Of a stretch of DNA of 64,000 bases, positions 30,451 through 38,975 are shown one piece after another (within the stretch, counting starts at the first letter, position 1; each line of letters begins with the position of its first letter). Source of the DNA: an uncultured Prochlorococcus sp. (GTDB lineage: Bacteria > Cyanobacteriota > Cyanobacteriia > PCC-6307 > Cyanobiaceae); contig CABYGI010000001.1 of the NCBI GenBank assembly GCA_902518475.1, positions 62,001 to 126,000 of the forward strand, given 5' to 3'. Made by a program: the position numbers and the translations under genes. Under the pieces are notes generated by a model. That model was not told where the DNA came from, did not search any database, and worked only from the letters and a program-made list of their open reading frames with translations.

Positions 30451-31014
30451 CTAATTAACTCCTATTAACTTTTGCCCATTCAATCTTTGAAGTACTCTAG
30501 AAATTATTAATTTTAGGGTAATTCTTTTTTCGTCAATAAGAAAGGATTCAATAATACTGGGTTGTTGATTAGGTTTTGATAAAGAAATACTTTTTAATGA
30601 ACTAATGTCATCCTTCTCAAAGGATAACCAAAAGTTACATGTATCTTTAATTTCACAATTTATTACCCAACATTTATCTCCAGCAATAGGTCTATTTGTG
30701 TTAGTGAGGTTAATATTATTTATTTCTAATCCTCTTAGACTAATTTCCTCAGTAAGTGAAGGAATTAGGTGCATATTTATAAATTCTTGGAAAGGCTTTT
30801 TCTCTACTGGGAGTTCTTTTTTGGGTTTTGTTATGGGTTTTTCGGGAGTATTAATTTCATTTTTTATAACAACTTTAGTAGCAGAATCACCATTATTTAT
30901 ATCCATGATGACTTTTTCTGATTTAGATTCTTTTAATTTCTCAGAGTTAGGTTTAGTAGTGTTGTTAGATATTTCTTTATTAACCTCAATATTTTTGTCT
31001 AAATTTTCTTCCAT
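30451..31014 (-). CDS. DUF2996 family protein
   Basis: 187 residues. The first 75 are low-complexity, rich in Lys, Glu, Asn and Pro, and probably disordered. The C-terminal 110 match DUF2996: KPFQEFINMHLIPSLTEE, then CWVINCEIKD, and the closing SFLIDEKRITLKLIISRVLQRLNGQKL. The family is limited to cyanobacteria and plastids. Function unknown. Confidence 0.85.
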   Translation of the reverse strand: MEENLDKNIEVNKEISNNTTKPNSEKLKESKSEKVIMDINNGDSATKVVIKNEINTPEKPITKPKKELPVEKKPFQEFINMHLIPSLTEEISLRGLEINNINLTNTNRPIAGDKCWVINCEIKDTCNFWLSFEKDDISSLKSISLSKPNQQPSIIESFLIDEKRITLKLIISRVLQRLNGQKLIGVN

Positions 31015-31074
31015 AAAAAAAAACTATTTACTTTATTATAAATAAAAAAAACATTTTTTAATTAAATTAATTTT

Positions 31075-31518
31075 CTACCAATCATTATCAGCATTGTCCC
31101 AGTCATCTCCACTGTCCGGATTTGAATAATTTAGATCTTTTTTAAAATTATTATCATTCATATTTTTGACTACTCTGTAATTAACAGAAATTGTTGGTTG
31201 AGTTTCTCTTATATCCCTTTGTGGCGGCATCTCAACGTTTGGTTCAATATCTTCATAATTATTAGGTGATACGAAATCATCTTCTACCTTTTCAATAGTT
31301 TTTTTCCTGAAACTAGTACTTGTAATTGTTGTATTCAATAAAGTGCTTAAAAATAAACCAGAAAAAAACGAAATACTAATTAACTTACCTATACTTACTT
31401 CTTGAAGGGTCCATTTAAAGTATCTTAGTGAAGTCTTCTGATTATTATTTGTATATAATAAAATTTGAAAAACAACTATTAAAAAAAGAGTTAAAAGTAA
31501 ATATTTTTTCTTATACAT
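31075..31518 (-). CDS. hypothetical membrane protein, possibly LapA/DUF1049-like
   Basis: 147 residues. It has an N-terminal span (about 6-22), a second span (about 45-65, ISISFFSGLFLSTLL) and an acidic, disordered tail ending DDWDNADNDW. The two-span layout with a conserved Asn-rich loop between resembles the LapA domain, but the match is weak. It lies between DUF2996 and the RNase R-like gene on the same strand. Confidence 0.6.
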   Translation of the reverse strand: MYKKKYLLLTLFLIVVFQILLYTNNNQKTSLRYFKWTLQEVSIGKLISISFFSGLFLSTLLNTTITSTSFRKKTIEKVEDDFVSPNNYEDIEPNVEMPPQRDIRETQPTISVNYRVVKNMNDNNFKKDLNYSNPDSGDDWDNADNDW

Positions 31519-31584
31519 AATTATAAAAAGTTTTCTTAAATTTTTTTGGTTAATATTTTCATAATATATATTGTGAAAATTTAT

Positions 31585-33807
31585 TTATGTTAATTCTAAA
31601 TCAATTTGATATTTAAGAATATCGACTTTTATTATTTTTACTTCTATTGCATCTCCTACTTTATATGATTTTTTGGATTTTCTTCCAATCAATAGATTTT
31701 GCCTTGACCTGTATTCATACCAATCATTATTAAGAGTGCTTACGTGTACTAATCCCTCTACATTTAGTTCTGATATCTCAACAAAGAAACCATATGTTTG
31801 AACTGACAAAATAAATCCACTATAAATATTACCTAATAATTTTTCTGCTTTTCTAACTTTTTTTATATTTATCATATTAGATTTATATTGGTTTACTTTG
31901 TACTTGAATTCATTAAGTTTATCTATCACAAACTTGTTAAATAATATTTCTAGATTTTTTGAAATTGATGAATTAAATATATCCCAATTTACTAATTCTA
32001 ATGAATTACTCTCAGATATATTGATTTCATTTATATTATTTTTCTTTGATTTCTTACCATTTATTATCATATTAAAAATAGAGTACTGATTTATAAGATT
32101 TGTGAAGTCAAATCCAGGAATTGTCCATGGAGTAATAAATAATTTTTCTGATTCATCATTAACAGTATCTTTAGATATCAACCTTATTTCATTGTCCTTA
32201 AATTCATTAATTAGAAGTTTATGTAAGATTCTTTTTTTATTATCGTCGTCACATAATTTAATTACTTGACTAAATGTCAAATTGCCATCTTCATTAAGCT
32301 CTACATCATTATCAATAAATTCTGAATATTTGATAATTTCATTAGCATTAACGTAATCTATTCCATTTGAGATGTATCCTGCACTTTTTAAGCCATATTG
32401 GTTTGAATGTTTGAACCAAATTAAATTAGCTTCATATAGTATTGGTGAAAGATAAGTTTGGCAATCTTCTTTATTTAATGATTCAAAATATCCTTTTGAA
32501 TATTCAGCAGGATTGTGAATAAAAAATTCTTCTAGAGCTTCAATCTTATTCAGTGGCGCAGGAATTTCCACCTTATCCTCCAAAAGATTGTTTTCTCTGA
32601 ATGAATATGAAATTTCTAGTATTTTATCTAAATCGTCAACATATTCCTTTATAGGTTTTAATACACGAGAGGTTATTCTTGATTTGCTTTTTCTAGATAC
32701 AAGCGCGTCAGTATGATCACTTCCAACAATAAGAGTGCATTTTACTAAAGTAAGATGAAATGACCAATCAATTATTTCATTATTACTATTTAAATTGATA
32801 CACAGGCTTATTGCTTCATTCTTTTCACCGAATTTAAATTCAGAATCATTTCTTATGGCTTCACCAAGGTAGTTTTGCCAATCATTTAATAAGGGTAATG
32901 ATTCAAAGCCTTTGAATAATATTTCTAGAGATTTTTTACTATTAAGATCTACTCTTTCTGCAAGATTATTTGTATGTATCCATAATTTAGTATTTTTATT
33001 TTTTCCCTGCTCTATTTGAATCATTGGGAGTATTGGAGAATTATTAGAATTCCAACTTTTGAATAAATAAGAGTTTTTATCTGTAAGGTCTATCCTCTCC
33101 CTTTGTTCTATTTTTTTTGATTCAATATGATTTAAATCGTATGATTTAACGATATTGCTTTTAGATAAAACAAAGTCTGCATCAAAGTCTTCATTATTGT
33201 TTAGTTTTAGTTCTTGTATCACATGCCCTAGTCCTTCTTCTTGACCTATGGGGAATCTATCAATTTCAACTTTTACTATATTCTTATCGTCTGGATTGAA
33301 AGTGTATTTTTTATCCTCTTTTGGAAGTTTAATTTTAGAAAGGATCCTATCGTCTATTGGGATTGCATATACATCATTGTTTATTATTTCTACTTTCGAA
33401 AGAAGTATTTGATTTGATCTTTCAAGAATACAATCAACTATTCCTTCAGGTGATCTTCTTCTATATCCCTCTTTTATTATCCTTACTAAAACTTTATCTC
33501 CATTCCATGCATAGTTAAGTAGATTTTCTTTAATGTAGATATCTTCTTTGTCTTTTCCTCTTACAGCAAAGCAATAGCCTTTGCTGCTACATCTTATTTT
33601 TGCGACAAGATGATCATTATCCTTTATGCAAGTATATTCATTATTTTCATTTTTATTAATTATTTCAAGTTTCTCTAGAGCTGTTAAAGCAATATTTAAT
33701 TTATCCTTATCAGATTTTTTTGTTATTTTTAATAATCTGCATAATTTTTTATATTCTAAGCCTTCTGACTGATTAAGATTATCAATTATTGAAGATGATG
33801 TGAACAT
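31585..33807 (-). CDS. RNase R/RNase II-like protein lacking the catalytic motif
   Basis: 740 residues with RNase R architecture: an N-terminal winged-helix-like part (1-60), a cold-shock domain (about 65-200), an RNB-like region (about 235-620) and a C-terminal S1 domain (about 660-740, GFFVEISELNVEGLVHVS). After RIDLTD (residue 238-243), where active enzymes carry the Asp cluster (IDxxDAxDxDDA), this protein reads NSYLFKSWNSNNSPILP and has no such cluster. The TSPIRRYxD motif is replaced by TPWTIPGFDFTN. It is therefore probably not a nuclease by itself. A catalytic RNB protein without RNA-binding domains is encoded at 48.4-49.6 kb. Confidence 0.85.
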   Translation of the reverse strand: MFTSSSIIDNLNQSEGLEYKKLCRLLKITKKSDKDKLNIALTALEKLEIINKNENNEYTCIKDNDHLVAKIRCSSKGYCFAVRGKDKEDIYIKENLLNYAWNGDKVLVRIIKEGYRRRSPEGIVDCILERSNQILLSKVEIINNDVYAIPIDDRILSKIKLPKEDKKYTFNPDDKNIVKVEIDRFPIGQEEGLGHVIQELKLNNNEDFDADFVLSKSNIVKSYDLNHIESKKIEQRERIDLTDKNSYLFKSWNSNNSPILPMIQIEQGKNKNTKLWIHTNNLAERVDLNSKKSLEILFKGFESLPLLNDWQNYLGEAIRNDSEFKFGEKNEAISLCINLNSNNEIIDWSFHLTLVKCTLIVGSDHTDALVSRKSKSRITSRVLKPIKEYVDDLDKILEISYSFRENNLLEDKVEIPAPLNKIEALEEFFIHNPAEYSKGYFESLNKEDCQTYLSPILYEANLIWFKHSNQYGLKSAGYISNGIDYVNANEIIKYSEFIDNDVELNEDGNLTFSQVIKLCDDDNKKRILHKLLINEFKDNEIRLISKDTVNDESEKLFITPWTIPGFDFTNLINQYSIFNMIINGKKSKKNNINEINISESNSLELVNWDIFNSSISKNLEILFNKFVIDKLNEFKYKVNQYKSNMINIKKVRKAEKLLGNIYSGFILSVQTYGFFVEISELNVEGLVHVSTLNNDWYEYRSRQNLLIGRKSKKSYKVGDAIEVKIIKVDILKYQIDLELT

Positions 33808-33879
33808 AATCTAAATGAAATTATAAATTAATTTAGTGGTATACACTTCATTATTACATCTTATTATCCAAGCTTAAAA

Positions 33880-34191
33880 CTAATTATTTTCTTTCTCTTC
33901 TTTTTCTTCTTTTTCGATGACAAAAGAGTTGATAAAAAGCCTTATACCAATGATGAAAAATGTAATGGACGCTATTGACTTAAGAACTACTTCTGGTAAA
34001 AAACTTGAAATAGAACCACCTGTTAAAGCTCCTAGTAAACTAGCAAAAACAAGTGCTGAAGAAGATCCTAGAAAAACTGCTAATGGTTTATTTGTAGTGC
34101 CACTTATAGTTAAAGTTGCTAGTTGAGTTTTGTCACCTAATTCAGCTATGAAAACGGTTAGAAATGTTGATAGTAATAAACTTAAAACCAT
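33880..34191 (-). CDS. UPF0016 single-repeat Mn/cation exchanger subunit (second of pair)
   Basis: 103 residues. It carries the family signature ELGDKTQLATL at residues 16-26 and three predicted spans. Full-length UPF0016/GDT1 proteins (Mn2+ or Ca2+ exchangers) have two such repeats. Here each repeat is its own gene, adjacent to the other with no bases between. Split half-size members in cyanobacteria have been described as hemi manganese exchangers that act as a pair at the plasma membrane; that this pair does the same is inferred. The tail is rich in Glu and Lys. Confidence 0.85.
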   Translation of the reverse strand: MVLSLLLSTFLTVFIAELGDKTQLATLTISGTTNKPLAVFLGSSSALVFASLLGALTGGSISSFLPEVVLKSIASITFFIIGIRLFINSFVIEKEEKEEKENN

Positions 34192-34518
34192 TTATAAATA
34201 ATTTTTGAATGTTTCATAAGCTAAAAATATACTTATCAATATCATTAAAGTACCAGTAAATAAAGCAAATTTGCTAGGAGATATTTTTTTTGAGACCCAT
34301 TTACCAATAAGAACTCCTACTATGCTAGAGCTTATTAATGCTAGAGAACTTCCAAGAAAAACAACTATTGGCATGCCCGATTCAGCAGAAAGCATTAATG
34401 TGGCTATCTGAGTTTTATCGCCAAGTTCAGCAATAAAAATTGTTGTAAAAGTCGTTATAAATATTGAAAAAAAACTTTTTTCTAGATTGTTTTCTTTTTT
34501 TTCTAATTTACTATTCAT
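34192..34518 (-). CDS. UPF0016 single-repeat Mn/cation exchanger subunit (first of pair)
   Basis: 108 residues with ELGDKTQIATL and three predicted spans after a charged N-terminus (MNSKLEKKENNLEK). It is the partner of the next gene and very likely forms a heterodimer with it. The stop is immediately followed by the next start codon, and its own start overlaps the YkgJ gene by four bases. Manganese transport would matter for photosystem II, whose small subunit Psb30-like gene lies 80 bases upstream and divergent. Confidence 0.85.
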   Translation of the reverse strand: MNSKLEKKENNLEKSFFSIFITTFTTIFIAELGDKTQIATLMLSAESGMPIVVFLGSSLALISSSIVGVLIGKWVSKKISPSKFALFTGTLMILISIFLAYETFKNYL

Positions 34519-34862
34519 TTTCCTGAAACAGCAATTCTAAAAGTTTTCATCTCTTTACTTTGGTATCCATAATTTGATGAAATATGTTGTTCGCAGCAAT
34601 CTATTAAAAATTTATCACCAGATTTCAAATATCCTTTAAATGAAGTTGAAAATTCACTTACCCGGCAAAAATGTGGTCTGGTTTCATAAATTAGGCATTT
34701 TTTATTTTCTCTGTCCAGGTTTTTACACCAACCGTCTTTAGCCGTCATCGAATTTATCAAGGCTATATCTTCATTGTTAAGTTTGTTAGCCAAATCGCTT
34801 CTTTCGTTCAAGTCGAATTTACAACAAGCTCCACAATTTTCTATACATGTCCATGATTTCAT
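34515..34862 (-). CDS. YkgJ-family cysteine cluster protein
   Basis: 115 residues. It starts with CIENCGACCKFDL and carries further cysteines in WCKNL, KCLIY, HFCRVSEF and DCCEQH, the pattern of the YkgJ/UPF0153 zinc- or iron-binding family. Members have no firmly established function. It is translationally coupled to the UPF0016 pair, which suggests a link with metal handling. Confidence 0.85.
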   Translation of the reverse strand: MKSWTCIENCGACCKFDLNERSDLANKLNNEDIALINSMTAKDGWCKNLDRENKKCLIYETRPHFCRVSEFSTSFKGYLKSGDKFLIDCCEQHISSNYGYQSKEMKTFRIAVSGK

Positions 34863-34944
34863 AATTTAATTCAATCTTGTAACGTATCAGTACAGTTTGG
34901 TCATTTATTTGTAAAAATAGTATCACAAAACATATTCATTAATC

Positions 34945-35022
34945 ATGGCAACACTTATTCCTTTGGCTGTAGTTGCGTTGGCAGGTCCAGCAATAATTGC
35001 TCTTGTATTTTACCGTAAATAA
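34945..35022 (+). CDS. psb30: photosystem II protein Psb30 (Ycf12)-like
   Basis: 25 residues. It is a single membrane span: MATLIPLAVVALAGPAII then ALVFYRK. The AGPxII pattern and basic end agree with Psb30/Ycf12, a one-span photosystem II core subunit, though the N-terminus is shorter than in well-studied forms. The name is a moderate-confidence call from the short match. It is divergent from the YkgJ/UPF0016 operon and close upstream of the HAD gene. Confidence 0.6.
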   Translation: MATLIPLAVVALAGPAIIALVFYRK

Positions 35023-35037
35023 AACCAATTCTTTTTG

Positions 35038-35799
35038 GTGACCTATCTGGAGGGCGTTTATTGGGATTTAGATGGTACTATCGCAAATACTGAATTAGAG
35101 GCCCATTTACCTGCTTTTAATAATGCTTTTAATGACCTTGGGATTGATTGGAATTGGGATACTAATACATATATAAAACTTCTAAAGATAAATGGTGGCA
35201 AAAATAGGATTGCTTATTACGCTAAATCTAAAAATGATAATTTCTCAGAAGATTTAATTCTCAAAATTCATGAAACAAAGCAGTTTCATTATTTAGAAAT
35301 TATAAAAAAAAATTGCGTTAGTTTAAAAACTGGTGTTTTTAGATTAATAAATGAATTACATAAAAAAAAAGTAAGACAATTTATTGTTACCTCAAGTTCA
35401 AGAATTCAAGTCAATCTACTTGTTGATTATCTTTTTAATGGCTTTAACCCTTTTGAGTTCATTATTTCAAGCGATGATGTTGAATTAAAGAAACCTAATC
35501 CATTGCCATATTTAAAGGCAATCCAATTAAGTGGCATAAACAAAAACAACTCAATTGTTTTTGAAGACTCCAATCCAGGATTGAAATCTTCCCTGGCAGC
35601 TAACTTGCCAACAATTTTTGTTCCTTCAAATATCCCAATTGTTCTTGAGGAAAATATTAAAGTAGATTGTATTTTAGACAGTCTTGGTGATCAGAATAAT
35701 GTGGCAAATGTAATTAAAGGCCCTAAACTAAAAAAATCATATATTGACTTTAACTTTCTAAGTGATTATTTAGTGTCTTTTAGAAATGCAAAAAACTAA
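35038..35799 (+). CDS. HAD-superfamily hydrolase (CbbY-like)
   Basis: 253 residues from GTG 35038; the TTG just before is also possible and neither has a good ribosome-binding site. Motif I is WDLDGTIANTE, motif II TSSSR, motif III Lys in ELKKPNPLPY, and motif IV FEDSNPGLKS. The order and the small helical cap after motif I fit the CbbY/phosphoglycolate-phosphatase-like group. In photosynthetic organisms CbbY removes misfire products of Rubisco, but the substrate here is not proven. It overlaps ycf20 by 14 bases. Confidence 0.85.
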   Translation: MTYLEGVYWDLDGTIANTELEAHLPAFNNAFNDLGIDWNWDTNTYIKLLKINGGKNRIAYYAKSKNDNFSEDLILKIHETKQFHYLEIIKKNCVSLKTGVFRLINELHKKKVRQFIVTSSSRIQVNLLVDYLFNGFNPFEFIISSDDVELKKPNPLPYLKAIQLSGINKNNSIVFEDSNPGLKSSLAANLPTIFVPSNIPIVLEENIKVDCILDSLGDQNNVANVIKGPKLKKSYIDFNFLSDYLVSFRNAKN

Positions 35800-36112
35800 T
35801 TTTTCAAAAATAACCTACCAGTTAAATATTTTATTTTTTGGATTTCTAAGTGATACTTGGAGAACGAAATCTATTGGTCTAATTTCTGTTTTGACAGGTT
35901 ATTTTTTGTTCGCTAATTTTATTACAAAATTTATATCTGAAGGTAAAAATGAGTTAATAATGGTCCCAATAATTATTATTTTTATTGAAATCATCATAAG
36001 AATTAAACCTGCAGCAAGTTCAAAATTTTATTATCTATGGACAGTAGTTGATAAATTAAGAATTGGTTCAATTTATGCCGTTATACTTGAAGCATTTAAA
36101 TTAGGATCTTAA
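35786..36112 (+). CDS. ycf20: Ycf20-like protein (DUF565)
   Basis: 108 residues. The order FGFLSDTWRTKSIGLISVLTGYF, then span, then IRIKP and VVDKLRIGSIYAVILEAFKLGS is typical of Ycf20/DUF565, a small membrane protein of cyanobacteria and plastids linked in plants and algae to energy dissipation. Two or three spans. The start lies inside the end of the HAD gene. Confidence 0.85.
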   Translation: MQKTNFSKITYQLNILFFGFLSDTWRTKSIGLISVLTGYFLFANFITKFISEGKNELIMVPIIIIFIEIIIRIKPAASSKFYYLWTVVDKLRIGSIYAVILEAFKLGS

Positions 36113-36115
36113 AAG

Positions 36116-36289
36116 CTACTCTTCTTCTTCTTCTTCTTCAATAGGATAAACAAATCCTTGAGCTTTTCCAGTTAAAACTGATTTACCTAAAGATATAGCT
36201 TTTTGAGCTGCTATTGCTGCTTTTCCTTTCCAAACAGCGTGCCTTTGGTTCCTTTTGCTCTTTGATTTTTTCTTCTTTGGTACAGCCAT
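36116..36289 (-). CDS. rpmF: 50S ribosomal protein L32
   Basis: 57 residues. It begins [22 protein letters not shown], the standard bL32 start. The C-terminus ends in seven Glu residues, encoded by a CTT/CTC repeat tract on the plus strand. It converges with ycf20 with three bases between the stops. Confidence 0.95.
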   Translation of the reverse strand: MAVPKKKKSKSKRNQRHAVWKGKAAIAAQKAISLGKSVLTGKAQGFVYPIEEEEEEE

Positions 36290-36420
36290 TCCGTTTACTT
36301 GTTTCCATATAACAATATAACCTTTAACTGGTTATCTCCAAAACTTTTGAGTATATTTTGTTTATATACGTCAATTTTTTAAATAAGCATATATGCTTTA
36401 TTAATCACTTATAAAGATTA

Positions 36421-38175
36421 GTGTTTAGATCAAAATTCTCATATTCAGATTCTAAATCAAGTTATTCGGATCTTCTAGAAGATATTGAGACGGGAAAAAT
36501 AGAATCAATATTTTTCTATCCAAGGCAGAGAGAAATTGATGTTCTGTATAAAAATGGCGATAAATTTAAAATACCTATCCTTTACAACGATCAATTAATC
36601 CTTGAAAAAGCTACTGAAAATAAGGTAGATCTAACTATTAACAATAGTAGAAAAGAAGCCTCAGCTGCTAATTCATTTGCTTCAATAAGTCTTTTCTTGA
36701 TTTTCATATTAGCTATAGTCTTAATCTTGAGGAGTACATCAAAATTGGCTTCTAGAGCTTTTGGTTTTACTAAAAATCAAGCTAAATTTGTAACTATTGA
36801 TGATGTAGATACGAGATTCGATGATGTAGCTGGTGTCCCTGAAGCCGCTGAAGAATTAAAAGAGGTAATAACATTTTTGAAAGAACCAAAGAAATTTGAA
36901 AATCTTGGAGCAAAAGTACCTAAGGGAGTTCTTTTAATAGGCCCACCAGGAACAGGTAAAACATTATTAGCAAAAGCAATCGCTGGTGAATCAGGAGTCC
37001 CTTTTCTTTCAATATCGGCATCAGAGTTTGTAGAACTTTTTGTTGGTGTTGGAGCTAGTCGAGTTCGTGATCTGTTCTCTAAGGCTAAGGAAAAATCTCC
37101 TTGTATAATTTTCATTGATGAAATTGATTCCATCGGTAGGCAAAGAGGGTCTGGGATTGGTGGTGGAAATGATGAAAGAGAACAAACCCTTAATCAGCTT
37201 CTAACTGAATTAGATGGTTTTGCTGATAATTCTGGGATTATTGTTTTAGCAGCAACAAATAGACCAGATATTTTGGATGCGGCATTATTAAGACCAGGTA
37301 GATTTGATAGGAAAATTGAAGTAATGCTTCCAGATTTAGATGGAAGAAAAAAAATTCTTTCAGTTCACTCACTTTCCAAACCACTTTCAAGCGAAGTTGA
37401 CTTAGGATATTGGGCTTCAAGAACAGTTGGATTTTCGGGAGCGGATCTTGCAAACTTGATGAACGAGAGTGCTATTCACTGTGCAAGAGACGAATCTAAA
37501 TTGGTCAGTGATCTTCATATAGAAAATGCTCTTGATAGAATTACCATTGGCCTGAGAAGCTCATTAATAACTTCTCCTAATATGAAAAAAATTATTGCTT
37601 ATAACGAAGTAGGTAGAGCAATTGTATCTGCTGTGAGAAATGGAATTGAATCAGTTGATAAAATTACGATTTTACCTAGATCTGGATCTATAGGAGGATT
37701 TACAAAAATATGCCCTGACGAAGATGTAATTTCTAGTGGATTGATTTCAAAAAAATTATTATTTTCAAAAATTGAAATTGCTCTAGCTGGAAGAGCAGCA
37801 GAAACGATAGTTTTTGGTGAAGGTGAAATTACACAATGCTCCATGAATGATATCTCTTATGCGACGAATATCGTAAGGGAAATGGTTACAAAATATGGAT
37901 TTTCAATTATTGGTCCAATTTCAATGGATTCTGATAATAATGAAATGTATTTAGGAGATGGACTATTTAGGAGAAAGCCTCTCATAGCAGAAAATACCAG
38001 TTCTAGAATAGATAATGAAATCATAAATATTTCTAAAATTTCATTAAATAATTCAATAAAAATATTAAAAAAAAATAGAGTCTTATTAGATAAATTAGTT
38101 GATATACTTTTAAATCAAGAAACTATAGATAAAAAAGTTTTTATATTAACAACTTCTAAATTGTTGAAAGTTTGA
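36421..38175 (+). CDS. FtsH-like AAA protein lacking the protease zinc motif
   Basis: 584 residues from GTG. The AAA module is intact: Walker A GPPGTGKT (174-181), Walker B IIFIDEID (229-236), and second-region-of-homology [10 protein letters not shown] (289-298). The usual HEAGH zinc motif is NEVGR (residues 395-399, bases 37603-37617), so both His ligands are missing; the distal acidic ligand position still holds Asp (D477). Only one membrane span is seen (about 85-103); the first N-terminal span of normal FtsH is absent and an in-frame stop lies nine bases before the GTG. Plastids have comparable inactive FtsHi members, which act in complexes. It is probably an ATP-driven unfoldase or partner rather than a protease. 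Confidence 0.9.
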   Translation: MFRSKFSYSDSKSSYSDLLEDIETGKIESIFFYPRQREIDVLYKNGDKFKIPILYNDQLILEKATENKVDLTINNSRKEASAANSFASISLFLIFILAIVLILRSTSKLASRAFGFTKNQAKFVTIDDVDTRFDDVAGVPEAAEELKEVITFLKEPKKFENLGAKVPKGVLLIGPPGTGKTLLAKAIAGESGVPFLSISASEFVELFVGVGASRVRDLFSKAKEKSPCIIFIDEIDSIGRQRGSGIGGGNDEREQTLNQLLTELDGFADNSGIIVLAATNRPDILDAALLRPGRFDRKIEVMLPDLDGRKKILSVHSLSKPLSSEVDLGYWASRTVGFSGADLANLMNESAIHCARDESKLVSDLHIENALDRITIGLRSSLITSPNMKKIIAYNEVGRAIVSAVRNGIESVDKITILPRSGSIGGFTKICPDEDVISSGLISKKLLFSKIEIALAGRAAETIVFGEGEITQCSMNDISYATNIVREMVTKYGFSIIGPISMDSDNNEMYLGDGLFRRKPLIAENTSSRIDNEIINISKISLNNSIKILKKNRVLLDKLVDILLNQETIDKKVFILTTSKLLKV

Positions 38176-38207
38176 TTTAATGGCTTTAAATTAAAAAAAA
38201 TATTTTC

Positions 38208-38960
38208 TTGATAATTAAAAACAATATAACTAAGTTATTAGTAACACTTTCATTTTTACTTATTCTTCCATTTGTACAAAAACAATGGTTTAATTTGTAT
38301 TCACTCAATATTAATGATATTTCCTTTTATTCAATACTTTACTATTTGAGCGGAGCAATATGTCCATCTTTGGTGTATATAAACTCTTTAAAAAACTATA
38401 CATACTATAGTTTTACTAGGGATAAAATCCATAGTATAAAAATAATTAAAGGGAAAAAATTACTATTCTTAGTAGCAATTAATTTAATATTTCTCTCTTA
38501 CTTAATAGCTGATTATATATATATAAATTTTGATCTTATAACTAATTTATTTCTTGAAGGAATTAATGTACCAAAACCTGATATTCCACAGTTAAGTTTT
38601 TTCATATTTTTAATTTCTATCCTATTAATTTTTAAGAAAACTAGGTTTCTTTTAAAAAAGATAATATTGGTAAATTTTATTTTTATTTCTTTCTATCTTT
38701 GGCATCTTCAAATTAATAATATTAGTGTTGATGATCAGTTTCATATTTATAGATATTTTGGCTTAAACGACTTAAATTTAATTAATCTTTTTATCCTAGT
38801 CGCCATAGAAATTTCTTTTTATACGTGGTCCTTTTTATCATATAAAACTAATTTGAGCGATTGGATCGTTCCCAAACCTCAAAAAGGTGATTTGGTCACC
38901 TTTTTGAATATATTTACTTTTTATTTTTTTATAATTATTTACTACTCATTGCTTACTTAA
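38208..38960 (+). CDS. hypothetical multi-span membrane protein
   Basis: 250 residues from a TTG start (MIIKNNITKLLVTLSF). About six hydrophobic spans with Tyr- and Asn-rich loops. A PDIPQ segment lies in the middle and VPKPQKGDLV near the end. No family recognised. It follows the FtsH-like gene after 32 bases and may be in the same transcript. The last 27 codons contain a terminator-like hairpin (see that entry). Confidence 0.65.
   Translation: MIIKNNITKLLVTLSFLLILPFVQKQWFNLYSLNINDISFYSILYYLSGAICPSLVYINSLKNYTYYSFTRDKIHSIKIIKGKKLLFLVAINLIFLSYLIADYIYINFDLITNLFLEGINVPKPDIPQLSFFIFLISILLIFKKTRFLLKKIILVNFIFISFYLWHLQINNISVDDQFHIYRYFGLNDLNLINLFILVAIEISFYTWSFLSYKTNLSDWIVPKPQKGDLVTFLNIFTFYFFIIIYYSLLT
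38880..38906. terminator. terminator-like hairpin inside the 3' end of a gene
   Basis: Perfect inverted repeat CAAAAAGGTGA, loop TTTGG, TCACCTTTTTG: an 11-bp stem that ends in a T-run on either strand. It lies 52 bases before the stop of the membrane protein gene and about 70 before the stop of the convergent peroxiredoxin gene. It looks like a bidirectional terminator for this convergent pair, but it is inside coding sequence. Confidence 0.6.
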
Positions 38961-38975
38961 ATGTTTCAAATTCTT

